This document shows positions 6,542 to 14,468 of a stretch of DNA of 27,704 nt, one piece after another. The stretch's first letter is position 1; each line of letters opens with the position of its first letter. A program made the translations under genes and the position numbers. Source of the DNA: Alphaproteobacteria bacterium UBA6149 (GTDB taxonomy: Bacteria; Pseudomonadota; Alphaproteobacteria; Rickettsiales; UBA998); the NCBI GenBank assembly GCA_002423155.1, contig DIUV01000015.1:30322-58025 (forward strand). Reading direction: 5' to 3'. The notes beneath the pieces are model-generated. The model searched no databases and was not told the DNA's origin. It was given only the letters and a program-made list of their open reading frames with translations.

Positions 6542-7360
6542 ATGAGTGATCTACAATCCAAATTAAGTAACTTACGCGAACATATCGACTCAGTAGATGA
6601 GCGCCTGCTGGAATTGCTGCGTGAACGGGCGGCGTTAGTCAAACAAGTGGGTGAAACCAAGCAGGAAAATGGCATTACAGGCAGCTACATAAACCCCAAG
6701 CGCGAAGCATTAATGCTCAAGCGTTTGTTGGAAAAAATGCAGGAAACTCCGTATCCGCCCGAAGCAATTGTCAGCCTATGGCGCACATTAATTGGCGCCT
6801 CCACCGCGATGGAGTCCCCCTTGCGTTTGGCGATTCATCAGCAAGGTTCACTCGTGCCTTATATGCTGGCGCGAGAATATTTTGGCTCCTTTATCCCAGC
6901 AACCATGCTTACTGATTCGGATGATTTACTGGCGGCTTTGGAAGATGACCCCCATATTGTCGGCGTGCTCAACCCCACCGGCAGCGGCGAGGTAAAAAAC
7001 CCTTGGTGGCTACGCATGTGCCAATTAGAAAAAACCCCTTATATTTTTGCCTGCCTCCCGTTTGTGCAAAAAACTTCTGTGCAATCCGTGCCATTTTTAG
7101 CAATCGCCCAAGTAAATGTAGAAGAAACAGGGGATGATATTAGTTACATCACCGCAATATTCTCAGGAGAAATGCCTGCCATTGGCAACATAATCGCCAC
7201 TTGCAATATTGGCGAAGCAGGCTCCGCGGCTTTATTACGCATTCCCGGTTTTTTTGCCGAAGATAGCGAAAATTTCGCCAATTTACGCCATGCGTTAGGT
7301 GATTCACTTTATGAAATACATTTTTTAGGCGCCCATGCTAGCCCTTATTTAATAAATTAA
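6542..7360 (+). CDS. Chorismate mutase (AroQ type) with extra C-terminal domain
   Basis: The first 90 residues form an AroQ-class chorismate mutase domain. They show the helical pattern LREHIDSVDERLLELLRERA, a conserved Lys in LVKQVGETK, and YINPKREALMLKRL. The enzyme turns chorismate into prephenate. The remaining 180 residues begin SPLRLAIHQQG and look like an alpha/beta binding domain. They lack the TRF motif of prephenate dehydratase and the ESRP motif of its ACT domain, so this is not a normal bifunctional PheA. Proteins of this size precede hisC and a prephenate dehydrogenase in other alphaproteobacteria. An AAAGAG ribosome site precedes ATG 6542. hisC follows after 16 nt. The function of the C-terminal part is unknown to me. 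Confidence 0.8.
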   Translation: MSDLQSKLSNLREHIDSVDERLLELLRERAALVKQVGETKQENGITGSYINPKREALMLKRLLEKMQETPYPPEAIVSLWRTLIGASTAMESPLRLAIHQQGSLVPYMLAREYFGSFIPATMLTDSDDLLAALEDDPHIVGVLNPTGSGEVKNPWWLRMCQLEKTPYIFACLPFVQKTSVQSVPFLAIAQVNVEETGDDISYITAIFSGEMPAIGNIIATCNIGEAGSAALLRIPGFFAEDSENFANLRHALGDSLYEIHFLGAHASPYLIN

Positions 7361-7376
7361 AAAGAAAGCTTCTGAC

Positions 7377-8462
7377 ATGCTACCGACTCCTAAACCATCC
7401 ATCCTTAATATTTCTTCTTATATTCCCGGCAAAGCCGCGGATGATCCTGATCGGGATTTCATCAAACTATCCTCAAATGAAAACCCTTATGGAGCCAATC
7501 CCTTAGCGGTAGCAGCCTTTAACGCCAATAATAACAATCTGCATCGTTATCCTGACGGCGCGGCTAATAATTTGCGCAAAAAAATTGCCGAGAAAAATAA
7601 CATTCCTGCCGAACAAATCTTATGCGGCGCAGGCTCAGATGAATTAATTGGTCTGCTCGTACATGCTTATGCTGGCGCAGGTGACGAAGTATTGTACAGC
7701 CAATATGGTTTTTTGATGTATAATATTTATGCCAATGCCAGCGGCGCCACTCCCGTAGCCGCAGCCGAAACTAATCTGACTACTGATGTAGATGCACTAC
7801 TGGCAGCGGTAACGCCACGCACCAAAATAGTTTTTGTTGCCAATCCCAATAATCCCACAGGCAGTTATATCAGCACTGCAGAACTAAAACGTCTGCGCAC
7901 AAATCTGCCGGAAAACGTTATTTTAGCGCTCGATAGTGCCTACGCCGAATATGTCGAAAAACCTGATTATAACGCTGGGGAAGAATTAGTTGCTGGTTCT
8001 AATAATGTGGTAATGTTACGCACTTTTTCTAAAATATATGGGCTCGCGGCTTTGCGCATTGGCTGGATGTATGCACCGGAAAATATCATTGACTCACTCA
8101 ACCGAATTCGCAGCCCCTTCAATACTTCACAACCCTCACAAACAGCAGTAATCGCCGCTTTGGAAGACACGAATTTTGTGCCGCAACAACGCGAATTAAA
8201 CCGCAAAAACCGCACCGAATTATGCAATAAATTACAAGCACTAGGCGTTACACCACTACCCAGCGAAGGAAATTTTTTACTGGTAGATTTTGGCACCGAT
8301 ACAAAAGCAAAAAAAGTTCTGCACGAGCTGGAAAACCGCTATATTTTTGTGCGCTCGGTTAATTCTTATGGCTTATATAAATATCTACGGATTACCGTGG
8401 GAACGGAAAAAGAAAACGCGGCGCTAATTGCTGCACTGCAAGAAATATTAGATGAACTTTAG
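7377..8462 (+). CDS. hisC: Histidinol-phosphate aminotransferase HisC
   Basis: This is a fold-type I, PLP-dependent aminotransferase. HisC converts imidazole-acetol phosphate to histidinol phosphate with glutamate; members of this branch also often transaminate prephenate or aromatic keto acids. The N-terminal block IKLSSNENPYG, the FVANPNNPTG block and the PLP lysine K219 in TFSKIYGLA are all present, with the arginine of ALRIGW following. The length of 361 aa is typical. It starts 16 nt after the chorismate mutase gene and lies in one pathway block with the tyrA-like gene, which suggests a role in Tyr/Phe synthesis besides or instead of histidine. Confidence 0.9.
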   Translation: MLPTPKPSILNISSYIPGKAADDPDRDFIKLSSNENPYGANPLAVAAFNANNNNLHRYPDGAANNLRKKIAEKNNIPAEQILCGAGSDELIGLLVHAYAGAGDEVLYSQYGFLMYNIYANASGATPVAAAETNLTTDVDALLAAVTPRTKIVFVANPNNPTGSYISTAELKRLRTNLPENVILALDSAYAEYVEKPDYNAGEELVAGSNNVVMLRTFSKIYGLAALRIGWMYAPENIIDSLNRIRSPFNTSQPSQTAVIAALEDTNFVPQQRELNRKNRTELCNKLQALGVTPLPSEGNFLLVDFGTDTKAKKVLHELENRYIFVRSVNSYGLYKYLRITVGTEKENAALIAALQEILDEL

Positions 8463-8465
8463 TAA

Positions 8466-8640
8466 TAATACGACATACAACAACACTATTAACAATAAAT
8501 CCATATATTATATGCTAAAAACTCTCCATTGTCATACCGTCGCAGGACGGTATCCATGCCAAACAATTGGCTTGATAGCTAGTTGATAGACATGGATACC
8601 GCTCTACGTGCTGTATGACGATGGAGAGTTAATATTATAA
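8466..8640. repeat. Intergenic repeat family 1, copy between hisC and tyrA
   Basis: The inverted arms begin at 8521 (ACTCTCCATTGTCATACCG) and end at 8629 (GATGGAGAGT). Around 8550-8590 is the central block with CCAAACAATTGGCTTGATAG. Left of it, ACACTATTAACAATAA resembles the terminal repeat of the copy at 20744-20975; the right terminal repeat is degraded. Orientation is opposite to that of the 20744 copy. It fills nearly the whole 209-bp gap between hisC and tyrA. Confidence 0.7.
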
Positions 8641-8671
8641 AAACCACCATCACAACAAAAAGCAAAGATAT

Positions 8672-9757
8672 ATGTTCAAAGAAATAACTATTATTGGGCT
8701 CGGATTAATTGGATCGTCCATCGCACGCGATGTAAAAGCCCTAGAAATAGCCGAGAAAATAATTGGGGTAGATACCAGTGAGGATAATGGTGTTTTTCTA
8801 CGTGACGAAGAAAAAGTCATTGATGAATTTTATAATAATGTCAGCCAGTTGAAACAAATTTCTGGGCTGGTTATTTTAGCAAGTTCCCCTGCCAGCTTTG
8901 CCGAAATTATGCAAAAAATCAGCAGCAAAATCAGTACAGGAACATTGATAATGGATATTGGCTCGGTCAAAACCGCCGCCATTGCTGCGATTGCCCCATT
9001 AGTGCCTGCAGGTAGTTTTTACATCCCAGCGCATCCGATTGCAGGTAGCCACAAATCAGGAGCACAGGCAGGAATTTATGACTTATTCAAAAACAAACGC
9101 GTAATCCTCACCCCCACCAGTTTAAGTTTTGCCACCCAAAAAGCTAGCCAGTTCTGGGAAAAATTGGGAGCCAAAATAGAGATTATGGAAGCCGAAAAAC
9201 ATGATAGAATCTACGCGCATGTTTCGCATCTGCCGCAATTAATTGCTTACGCCAGTAACAAACTATTACCCAAAGACGAAAGCGATTTTTTACGCCTAGC
9301 AAAATCCAACCCGGCCTTATGGCAAGATATTTGCTTAAATAATCGTGAGATGATTATCAGCGGCTTACAAAATTATTTGCATATATTATCGCACATCATC
9401 ACCGAACTACGTACGGGCGAAAATATTGGTGAAAATCAAACCGGAGATATTTCCCTCGCCATCCAAGTTTTCCCCCGTTTAGCAGCATCTTGCCTGATTA
9501 GCACGATTGATTTATGCGAGAAAAAATACGGCATTCCTTTAGCGCGTTATGCAGGAACCGGCTTTGCCAGCATCGCCGCACCCGCCATGCAACCACCTGA
9601 AAAAGACTTAGAAATAATTTCTAAAAACTGGCAAGAAGTGGTGGAATTACTCACGCGTTTTGAAAATGAAATTCGCAATATTTGTTTGGCGCTACAAGAA
9701 AATAATTCCGAAAAAGTACAGGACTGGTTTACGCAGGCAACCAGCAGCTTACAGTAA
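8672..9757 (+). CDS. tyrA: Prephenate/arogenate dehydrogenase family protein
   Basis: The enzyme oxidatively decarboxylates prephenate (or arogenate) in tyrosine synthesis with NAD(P). The Rossmann loop GLGLIGSS lies at residues 9-16. The family block around HPIAGSHKSG, with its conserved His and Gly, and the helix HVSHLPQLIAYA are visible. The 361 aa exceed the common 290-310 aa of this family by a C-terminal helical extension. It follows hisC on the same strand, separated by a repeat element, so it may be read from an own promoter. Whether prephenate or arogenate is preferred cannot be told from the motifs. Confidence 0.87.
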   Translation: MFKEITIIGLGLIGSSIARDVKALEIAEKIIGVDTSEDNGVFLRDEEKVIDEFYNNVSQLKQISGLVILASSPASFAEIMQKISSKISTGTLIMDIGSVKTAAIAAIAPLVPAGSFYIPAHPIAGSHKSGAQAGIYDLFKNKRVILTPTSLSFATQKASQFWEKLGAKIEIMEAEKHDRIYAHVSHLPQLIAYASNKLLPKDESDFLRLAKSNPALWQDICLNNREMIISGLQNYLHILSHIITELRTGENIGENQTGDISLAIQVFPRLAASCLISTIDLCEKKYGIPLARYAGTGFASIAAPAMQPPEKDLEIISKNWQEVVELLTRFENEIRNICLALQENNSEKVQDWFTQATSSLQ

Positions 9758-9758
9758 G

Positions 9759-9779
9759 CCCTCTCCCTATGGGAGAGGG
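9759..9779. repeat. Perfect GC-rich hairpin, partial copy of repeat family 2
   Basis: CCCTCTCCC at 9759-9767 pairs with GGGAGAGGG at 9771-9779 around TAT, directly after the tyrA stop. The same core occurs at 14306-14450 and 27565-27704. There is no U-run after it, so a terminator role is uncertain. It lies between the convergent genes tyrA and waaA. Confidence 0.65.
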
Positions 9780-9825
9780 TTGGGAGCACGGCAAAATGCT
9801 AAATTATTAATTTTGTTGTTTTTGC

Positions 9826-9945
9826 TAAAGTTCTCTCCTTTGTCATGCCGCTGTAGAGCGGCATCCATGCCAAACCATTGGCTTTTCAGCTAGTTGATAG
9901 GCATGGATACCGTCCTTCGACGGTATGACGATGGATAATTTAATA
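9826..9945. repeat. Intergenic repeat family 1, copy between tyrA and waaA
   Basis: The core TTTGTCATGCCGC begins near 9839 and the matching right arm ends at about 9936 (GGTATGACGATGGA). The two halves each form their own small hairpin: ATGCCGCT/AGCGGCAT on the left and ATACCGTC/GACGGTAT on the right. The central block CCAAACCATTGGCTTTTCAG is the reverse complement of the one in the 20744 copy. No terminal repeats are seen. It fills the convergent gap between tyrA and waaA. Confidence 0.7.
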
Positions 9946-9965
9946 AAAAAAGAAAAATTAACGAT

Positions 9966-11249
9966 TTAGTATTTCACCGTGGGGTTGGAAGAGGGAAGCC
10001 TCTCCACAATAGCTGCTTCCACTTTTTCTAAAGAACCCCCAAGCGCAGCAACCGCCATTTTCGCCCGTTCTGCCCTGCCCTGCCGCCGCGTTGCATCTTT
10101 TAACAAATCCTCCACTACTGAAGTTAGTTCTTCCACCGAAGCCACCTGTTTAGCTGCACGCGCATTTTCTAATATCGTACAAAATTCCACAAAATTATGC
10201 ATATATGGACCATAAAGAATTGCACAGCCCAAATGCGCCGCCTCAAAGGGATTTTGCCCCCCATGCGGAACTAACGACCCCCCAATAAAAACAATCTCAC
10301 TGAGCGAATAAAACAGCCCCAATTCGCCCATACTATCGGCAATATAAATATCTTTCGGCAAATGCTCAGCCCCAGCACTACGCAAAGCCACCTCTAAACT
10401 ACCCCCTAAAGATAATTCATTCGCAATCGCTTCACCGCGCACCGCATGACGCGGCACAATAATCGTCAATAAATCTGGGAACTTAGCCTTCAGCGCAATA
10501 TGCACTTTTGCCACCATCATTTCCTCCCCCGGATGCGTACTCGCCGCCAACCAACAAGGACGCGTCCCTAATAATCCACGCAATTTTTCTAATTCCGCCG
10601 CCTCCACGAGCAAAGGAGGTGCAGAATGCTTCAAATTACCCAACATCTGCACGGATTTAACGCCCAATTTTTGCAATCTTTGCTGGTCTAGCTCGCTTTG
10701 TGCCAACACTAACGTAAATTTATTCAACAATGTCAAAAAACTACTCACAAACATTTTCCAGCGCTCAAACGAACGCTCGGAAATGCGCGCATTAATCAAC
10801 AACAATTGACAATCATGTTTATCCGCCGCCAACAATAAATTCGGCCATAATTCTGACTCCACAAAAACTGCCGCACTGGGCTGCCAATATTGCAAAAATT
10901 TCTCTACGATTATAGGCGCATCTAGCGGCAAAAACTGATGAATAACCCCAGCAGGCAACCGCGTTTTCACATAATTAGCAGAAGTTACAGTTACGGTAGT
11001 CAATAATATATTATATGTCGGCTGATGCGCATGAATATTACGCAATAACGGCAATATAGAAGCCACCTCCCCCATACTCGCCGCATGAAACCACAATAAT
11101 TTCCCCTTGGGGCGAGCAATATTAGTCACCCCCAAGCGCTCACTAATCCGCGCAGCATCCTCTTTGCCCTTACGTAAACGCATCCGCAAAAAAAATGGCA
11201 GTAACGGCGTAACTGCTTGAGTTATAAATCTATATATACTCCAAATCAT
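9966..11249 (-). CDS. waaA: 3-deoxy-D-manno-octulosonic acid transferase WaaA (KdtA)
   Basis: WaaA is a GT-B glycosyltransferase (family GT30) that transfers Kdo from CMP-Kdo to lipid A precursor at the inner membrane. An N-terminal hydrophobic anchor covers about residues 5-22. The catalytic region FHAASMGEV carries the conserved Glu. ESELWPN and the C-terminal nucleotide-binding block GGSLVPHGGQNPFEAA are characteristic. The length of 427 aa is typical. It is the last gene of a minus-strand set; its ATG overlaps the stop of the small membrane protein gene by 4 nt. Its presence indicates that the organism makes an LPS core. Confidence 0.95.
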   Translation of the reverse strand: MIWSIYRFITQAVTPLLPFFLRMRLRKGKEDAARISERLGVTNIARPKGKLLWFHAASMGEVASILPLLRNIHAHQPTYNILLTTVTVTSANYVKTRLPAGVIHQFLPLDAPIIVEKFLQYWQPSAAVFVESELWPNLLLAADKHDCQLLLINARISERSFERWKMFVSSFLTLLNKFTLVLAQSELDQQRLQKLGVKSVQMLGNLKHSAPPLLVEAAELEKLRGLLGTRPCWLAASTHPGEEMMVAKVHIALKAKFPDLLTIIVPRHAVRGEAIANELSLGGSLEVALRSAGAEHLPKDIYIADSMGELGLFYSLSEIVFIGGSLVPHGGQNPFEAAHLGCAILYGPYMHNFVEFCTILENARAAKQVASVEELTSVVEDLLKDATRRQGRAERAKMAVAALGGSLEKVEAAIVERLPSSNPTVKY

Positions 11250-11485
11250 TTTTTCATATTTCTTCTAATACCCATCAAACTAATGCCAATCCAGATTATT
11301 TCCATAATTACCGAAGGTAAATTCCAATGCCAGAACAAAGAAAACAATATCAAACTCGCACCACATAAATTTAAAGTAGGAAAAACAATATCTGTGCTTT
11401 TCATCCGCTCAGACTGCACCATAAAATAAGCCAGAATAATAAAACTCACCCCCACAATCCCGATAATATTGGTTATTATATCCAT
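11246..11485 (-). CDS. Small membrane protein, CBU_0592-like
   Basis: This 79-aa protein has three predicted spans at about residues 5-22, 38-52 and 57-73. The pattern IGIVGVSFIILAYFMVQSER, then TLNLCGASLILFSLFWHWNLPSV and IMEIIWIGISLMGI without charged residues in the spans, resembles the family named after Coxiella CBU_0592, distantly SemiSWEET-like. Its function is unknown. It overlaps waaA by 4 nt and starts directly after the septation-protein stop, with AAGGA as ribosome site, so the three are co-translated. A role at the envelope is likely only by company. Confidence 0.75.
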   Translation of the reverse strand: MDIITNIIGIVGVSFIILAYFMVQSERMKSTDIVFPTLNLCGASLILFSLFWHWNLPSVIMEIIWIGISLMGIRRNMKK

Positions 11486-12034
11486 TTATTTATCCTTATG
11501 CTTATCATCAATCAGCGCATTTTTTTGCATAAAAGGAATTTGTGCCAGCGCAAAAATTACCGTCGCTCCCAAAAAACCAAAAGCTTTAAACATCACCCAG
11601 ATATTCGTTGAAAAATTCCGCCAGATAATCTCATTTGCCAGCGCCAGCACCAAAAAGAAACTCCCATAACGCACAGCCAACTGACACCAAGCCGAATCTT
11701 TCATAATCATCGCCTCCCCCATTATTTTTTTTAATAAGGGCTTTTTAAAATAAGCACTCCCCAATAAAATTGCGGCAAAAATTATATTTATAACCGTTGG
11801 CTTCAACTTGAATAAATTTTCATCTTGAAAAAACAATGCCGCTCCACCAAAACCGCCCACCAACACTGCCGTAGCGACAGACACCCAAGAAATTTTGCGC
11901 GTTTTTAACCACAAGCCTGCCAAAGCAAGTAAAGTTGCCCAAATCAGCACCGCAATCGCAAATAAAATGTCCCCCATTGCTTTAAATGCAAGAAAAAATA
12001 GCAATAAAGGGGCAAATTCAAAGAATATCTTCAT
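11486..12034 (-). CDS. yciB: Inner-membrane septation protein YciB/IspZ family
   Basis: This is a polytopic inner-membrane protein of 182 aa. The start MKIFFEFAPLLLFFLAFKA, the DENLFKLKPTVIN motif and the second half with NEIIWRNFSTNIWVMFKAFG are hallmarks of the YciB/IspZ (septation protein A) family. Five to six membrane spans are expected. The family is linked to envelope integrity and septation in Gram-negatives; the exact biochemical role is not settled. It heads a minus-strand set with the CBU_0592-like gene and waaA. The ribosome site is weak (AAAAAC before ATG). Upstream it diverges from the phoB-like gene. Confidence 0.9.
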   Translation of the reverse strand: MKIFFEFAPLLLFFLAFKAMGDILFAIAVLIWATLLALAGLWLKTRKISWVSVATAVLVGGFGGAALFFQDENLFKLKPTVINIIFAAILLGSAYFKKPLLKKIMGEAMIMKDSAWCQLAVRYGSFFLVLALANEIIWRNFSTNIWVMFKAFGFLGATVIFALAQIPFMQKNALIDDKHKDK

Positions 12035-12122
12035 GTTTTTAATGAAATAAAAATGTTTTATGTATATTTTAGTAATAATTCTATACTACACTACAATGAG
12101 TTTAAACAATTATACAGATAAA

Positions 12123-12207
12123 TATAGTGTTTCAACTTTTAAACAACCTTTAAATGTTTTGAAACACTATAAGGTTTAGCGTAAGCAAACCCGCTGCACA
12201 TGCAGCG
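12123..12207 (+). promoter_or_regulatory. Composite hairpin motif upstream of the phoB-like gene
   Basis: TATAGTGTTTCAA at 12123-12135 and TTGAAACACTATA at 12159-12171 are perfect 13-bp inverted arms with a 23-nt spacer. Twenty nt downstream a second hairpin follows: CGCTGC 12192-12197, loop ACAT, GCAGCG 12202-12207. The same architecture with different arm bases occurs at 17666-17749. It ends 21 nt before ATG 12229, so it would lie in the promoter or leader of the regulator gene. It may be an operator, an RNA structure or a mobile repeat. Confidence 0.65.
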
Positions 12208-12228
12208 TATAAAATAGAAAGAATATAT

Positions 12229-12933
12229 ATGGAAACATCAGTTTTAATCGTTGAAGACGAAATCGCTATCACCACCATGCTGCGCTATAATTTAGAGCGC
12301 GAAGGTTTTCGGGTACATACCAGTGCCGATGGTGAAGAGGCTATCTATATGATAAAACAAATCAAACCCGATATTATCGTGCTTGATTGGATGCTCCCTT
12401 CCAAAACCGGCGTAGATATCTGCAAAGAAATCCGCTGGGATAACAGCACTAAACATATTCCCGTCATCATGCTTTCGGCTCGCGGTGAAGAAAGTGACCG
12501 TATTCGTGGGCTAGATAGCGGCGCGGATGATTATATGGTAAAACCTTTTTCTCCCAGCGAGTTAGTCGCCCGTATCCGCGCGGTTTTCCGCCGCCTGCGC
12601 CCTGCCATAACCGACCAAAAACTCGAATATGCGGGAATTCACATGGATTTATCCACCCACCGCACCACTCGCGAGGGCGTGGAACTACATTTAAGCCCCA
12701 CCGAATTCGGGCTTTTACGCTATTTAATGGAACATCCCAGCCGGGTTTTCTCGCGTGAACAATTATTAGACTCGGTCTGGGGACATGATATTTACGTGGA
12801 ACTACGCACCGTGGACGTACATGTACGCCGCTTGCGCCGTGCGCTAAATCATGATGGAAATCAGATAGATATTATCCGCACTGTGCGTTCCGCTGGTTAT
12901 GCGCTAGAGGTGAATGATAAGGTTTATGCTTAA
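12229..12933 (+). CDS. phoB: OmpR/PhoB-family response regulator, PhoB-like
   Basis: This is a DNA-binding response regulator. The receiver domain has the acidic pair E9/D10, the phosphoacceptor D53 in VLDWMLP, the Thr/Ser switch in MLSARGEE and K in VKPFSP. The winged-helix domain (about residues 125-230) has HLSPTEFGLLRYL and RTVDVHVRRLRRAL. DWMLP, SAGYAL and overall length of 234 aa match PhoB, the phosphate-starvation regulator. No phoR kinase, pst or phoU gene is nearby, so it is an orphan here and related regulators of the same subfamily remain possible. A composite hairpin motif lies in its upstream region. Confidence 0.85.
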   Translation: METSVLIVEDEIAITTMLRYNLEREGFRVHTSADGEEAIYMIKQIKPDIIVLDWMLPSKTGVDICKEIRWDNSTKHIPVIMLSARGEESDRIRGLDSGADDYMVKPFSPSELVARIRAVFRRLRPAITDQKLEYAGIHMDLSTHRTTREGVELHLSPTEFGLLRYLMEHPSRVFSREQLLDSVWGHDIYVELRTVDVHVRRLRRALNHDGNQIDIIRTVRSAGYALEVNDKVYA

Positions 12934-13067
12934 ATAATAATTTAGCTAATAATTTAGCTTGCTTATTTTATTAATCTGCATTAACTGTTCTAATGTTTTT
13001 TAACATGGAGTATTGACACGGAATATAGTCGTACTGTTGTTTTATCTTATGCCCCTTAGGAGGCTTT

Positions 13068-13430
13068 ATGAATACTGTACTTACATTCAATCCTGAGAAC
13101 GGACAACCCGTTCTTTTTGATGGTGACACTCACCTTCCTTTGGCAAGAGTGGCTGAATCAGTTGCCAGACAACTAAAAATTAGTCCTCTAAACTTGGAGC
13201 TTGAGGCTTATACAGATGAAGAAGGATGCATCAAAGTTTTTGTCGATGATTTAAATAAACCATGCGACAGATTTTTTGTTATAAAAGTTGACTTGCCAAC
13301 CAAAACTATTGACGGTCAATTACGCCCTCAAGAAGTTGTTCTGGAAGACTCGCCTTGCAAAAAAATGCCCAAGCTCATCTCACTTGTCGCCTTCACGGTA
13401 GCATACTACCTGCAAGAACAAGCAAAATAA
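13068..13430 (+). CDS. Hypothetical protein, 120 aa
   Basis: I do not recognise this protein. AGGAGG 6 nt before ATG 13068 predicts strong translation. It is an acidic, soluble protein with beta-rich sections (VLTFNPENGQPVLFDGD, then IKVFVDDLNKPCDRFFVIKV). Near the C-terminus is KKMPKLISLVAFTVAYYLQE, an amphipathic or mildly hydrophobic helix. It is a single-gene unit: a TTGACA at 13013-13018 could be the -35, but a matching -10 is not convincing, and a terminator follows at 13447. It lies between phoB and rplU without link to either. Codon use resembles the neighbours. Confidence 0.75.
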   Translation: MNTVLTFNPENGQPVLFDGDTHLPLARVAESVARQLKISPLNLELEAYTDEEGCIKVFVDDLNKPCDRFFVIKVDLPTKTIDGQLRPQEVVLEDSPCKKMPKLISLVAFTVAYYLQEQAK

Positions 13431-13446
13431 AAATGCCCCCTAACAC

Positions 13447-13481
13447 CCCCACGTTGATTTTTTAACGTGGGGTTTCTTTTT
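13447..13481 (+). terminator. Intrinsic terminator after the 120-aa gene
   Basis: CCCCACGTT (13447-13455) pairs with AACGTGGGG (13464-13472) with an 8-nt loop, followed by TTTCTTTTT. It separates the unknown gene from the rplU promoter, which starts only four bases later. Confidence 0.85.
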
Positions 13482-13484
13482 ATA

Positions 13485-13512
13485 TTGACAAACTCTCATC
13501 CATGCTTATATT
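13485..13512 (+). promoter_or_regulatory. Promoter of rplU-rpmA
   Basis: TTGACA at 13485-13490 and TATATT at 13507-13512, spacer 16 nt, lie directly after the terminator and about 50 nt before the ribosomal protein genes. This is a good match to a vegetative promoter. Confidence 0.6.
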
Positions 13513-13565
13513 TGCTCCCTCGCTGAAAAAACAGCTATAAACATATAAGAATGTCGGAAAAGATC

Positions 13566-13967
13566 ATGTACGCAATCATCAGAACTGGTGGAAAACAATA
13601 TAAAGTCAGCCATGGCGACGTGGTTAAGGTGGAAAAATTGGAAGTTGGTGTGGGTGAAACCATCACCCTTAGCGATGTACTCGCGGCTTCTGATGGCAAA
13701 TCACTAAAAATTGGTGCTCCTGTATTAGCAAATGCACAAGTGCAAGCCCAAGTTTTAGAGCAAGCTAAAAACGATAAAATCATCGTTTTCAAAAAGAAAC
13801 GCCGCCAGAATTATCGTCGTAAAAATGGTCACCGTCAGTTGGTTACTGTTTTGCGCATTGGCGACATTACTTTAGACGGCAAAAAATTGCCCGTAGCCGA
13901 AAAAGCTGCGCGTCCCGTTAAAGAATCCAAAGCTTCCGAGGAAGCCACAGCAGCAACAGGAGAATAA
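13566..13967 (+). CDS. rplU: 50S ribosomal protein bL21
   Basis: bL21 is a large-subunit protein binding 23S rRNA. MYAIIRTGGKQYKV at the start and FKKKRRQNYRRKNGHRQ are the family hallmarks. I chose ATG 13566 because the conserved protein begins MYAIIRTGG; an ATG five codons upstream at 13551 would add MSEKI. GGAAAAG provides the ribosome site. The 133 aa include a C-terminal Ala/Lys/Glu-rich tail of about 25 residues, longer than the core of about 103 aa, as seen in other alphaproteobacteria. rpmA follows after 3 nt. Confidence 0.97.
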   Translation: MYAIIRTGGKQYKVSHGDVVKVEKLEVGVGETITLSDVLAASDGKSLKIGAPVLANAQVQAQVLEQAKNDKIIVFKKKRRQNYRRKNGHRQLVTVLRIGDITLDGKKLPVAEKAARPVKESKASEEATAATGE

Positions 13968-13970
13968 AAT

Positions 13971-14234
13971 ATGGCACATAAGAAAGCAGGTGGTAGTTCT
14001 CGTAACGGTCGTGACTCCGCTGGTCGCCGCTTAGGCGTTAAAAAATTCGGTGGCGAAAAAGTCATCTCTGGAAATATCTTGGTTCGTCAACGCGGCACCA
14101 AATTCTACGCAGGCGCAAATGTGGGCATGGGCAAAGACCATACGCTTTTCGCTAAAGTAGAAGGTGTAGTACAATTCGTGCAAAAATCTGGTGGAAAACA
14201 GTATATCACTGTATTGCCCGCAGTTGCTGCGTAA
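13971..14234 (+). CDS. rpmA: 50S ribosomal protein bL27
   Basis: bL27 is a large-subunit protein whose N-terminal arm reaches the peptidyl-transferase centre. MAHKKAGGSSRNGRDS is the invariant beginning, without the cleavable extension found in Firmicutes. FGGEKVISGNILVRQRGTKF follows. The 87 aa are the normal size. It is co-transcribed with rplU, with a GGAG ribosome site inside the end of rplU, and followed by a terminator. Confidence 0.98.
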   Translation: MAHKKAGGSSRNGRDSAGRRLGVKKFGGEKVISGNILVRQRGTKFYAGANVGMGKDHTLFAKVEGVVQFVQKSGGKQYITVLPAVAA

Positions 14235-14263
14235 TAGCGTTATACTTAACTGATTTATTATTT

Positions 14264-14298
14264 AAAGGGGATGGCTTTACGTAGCTGTCCCCTTTTTT
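14264..14298 (+). terminator. Intrinsic terminator of rplU-rpmA
   Basis: AAAGGGGA (14264-14271) pairs with TCCCCTTT (14288-14295), with an inner GGCT/AGCT extension and a run of T to 14298. It ends the ribosomal protein operon before a repeat element. Confidence 0.85.
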
Positions 14299-14305
14299 CT
14301 TCCCA

Positions 14306-14450
14306 CTCTTCCCTTGGGAGAGGGACGGGGTGAGGGAAGCCTCATAGAAACTGACAAGTTAATATGAGTATGATATCACAATAATTATAATATAAGTTCT
14401 TAAATCTTTGAGGATAGTTCCCTCACCCCGCCCCTCTCCCAAAGGGAGAG
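14306..14450. repeat. Intergenic repeat family 2, inverted-end element before obgE
   Basis: The left arm at 14306-14339 contains GGGAGAGGGACGGGGTGAGG. The right arm at 14418-14450 is nearly its reverse complement (CCCTCACCCCGCCCCTCTCC). Each arm also holds a small hairpin (CCC..GGG). Between them are about 78 AT-rich bases without a gene. It ends about 18 nt before obgE. The same arms enclose another segment at the 3' edge of the window. Confidence 0.75.
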
Positions 14451-14468
14451 GGAGAAAAAAAGTAAAAA

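Noticed and set aside
6542..7360. Bifunctional PheA (chorismate mutase/prephenate dehydratase)
   Set aside because: The dehydratase TRF and the ACT-domain ESRP motifs are missing, so only chorismate mutase is called.
9660..9893. Plus-strand ORF of 77 codons across the tyrA end
   Set aside because: It is out of frame with tyrA and continues into two repeat elements, with no ribosome site.
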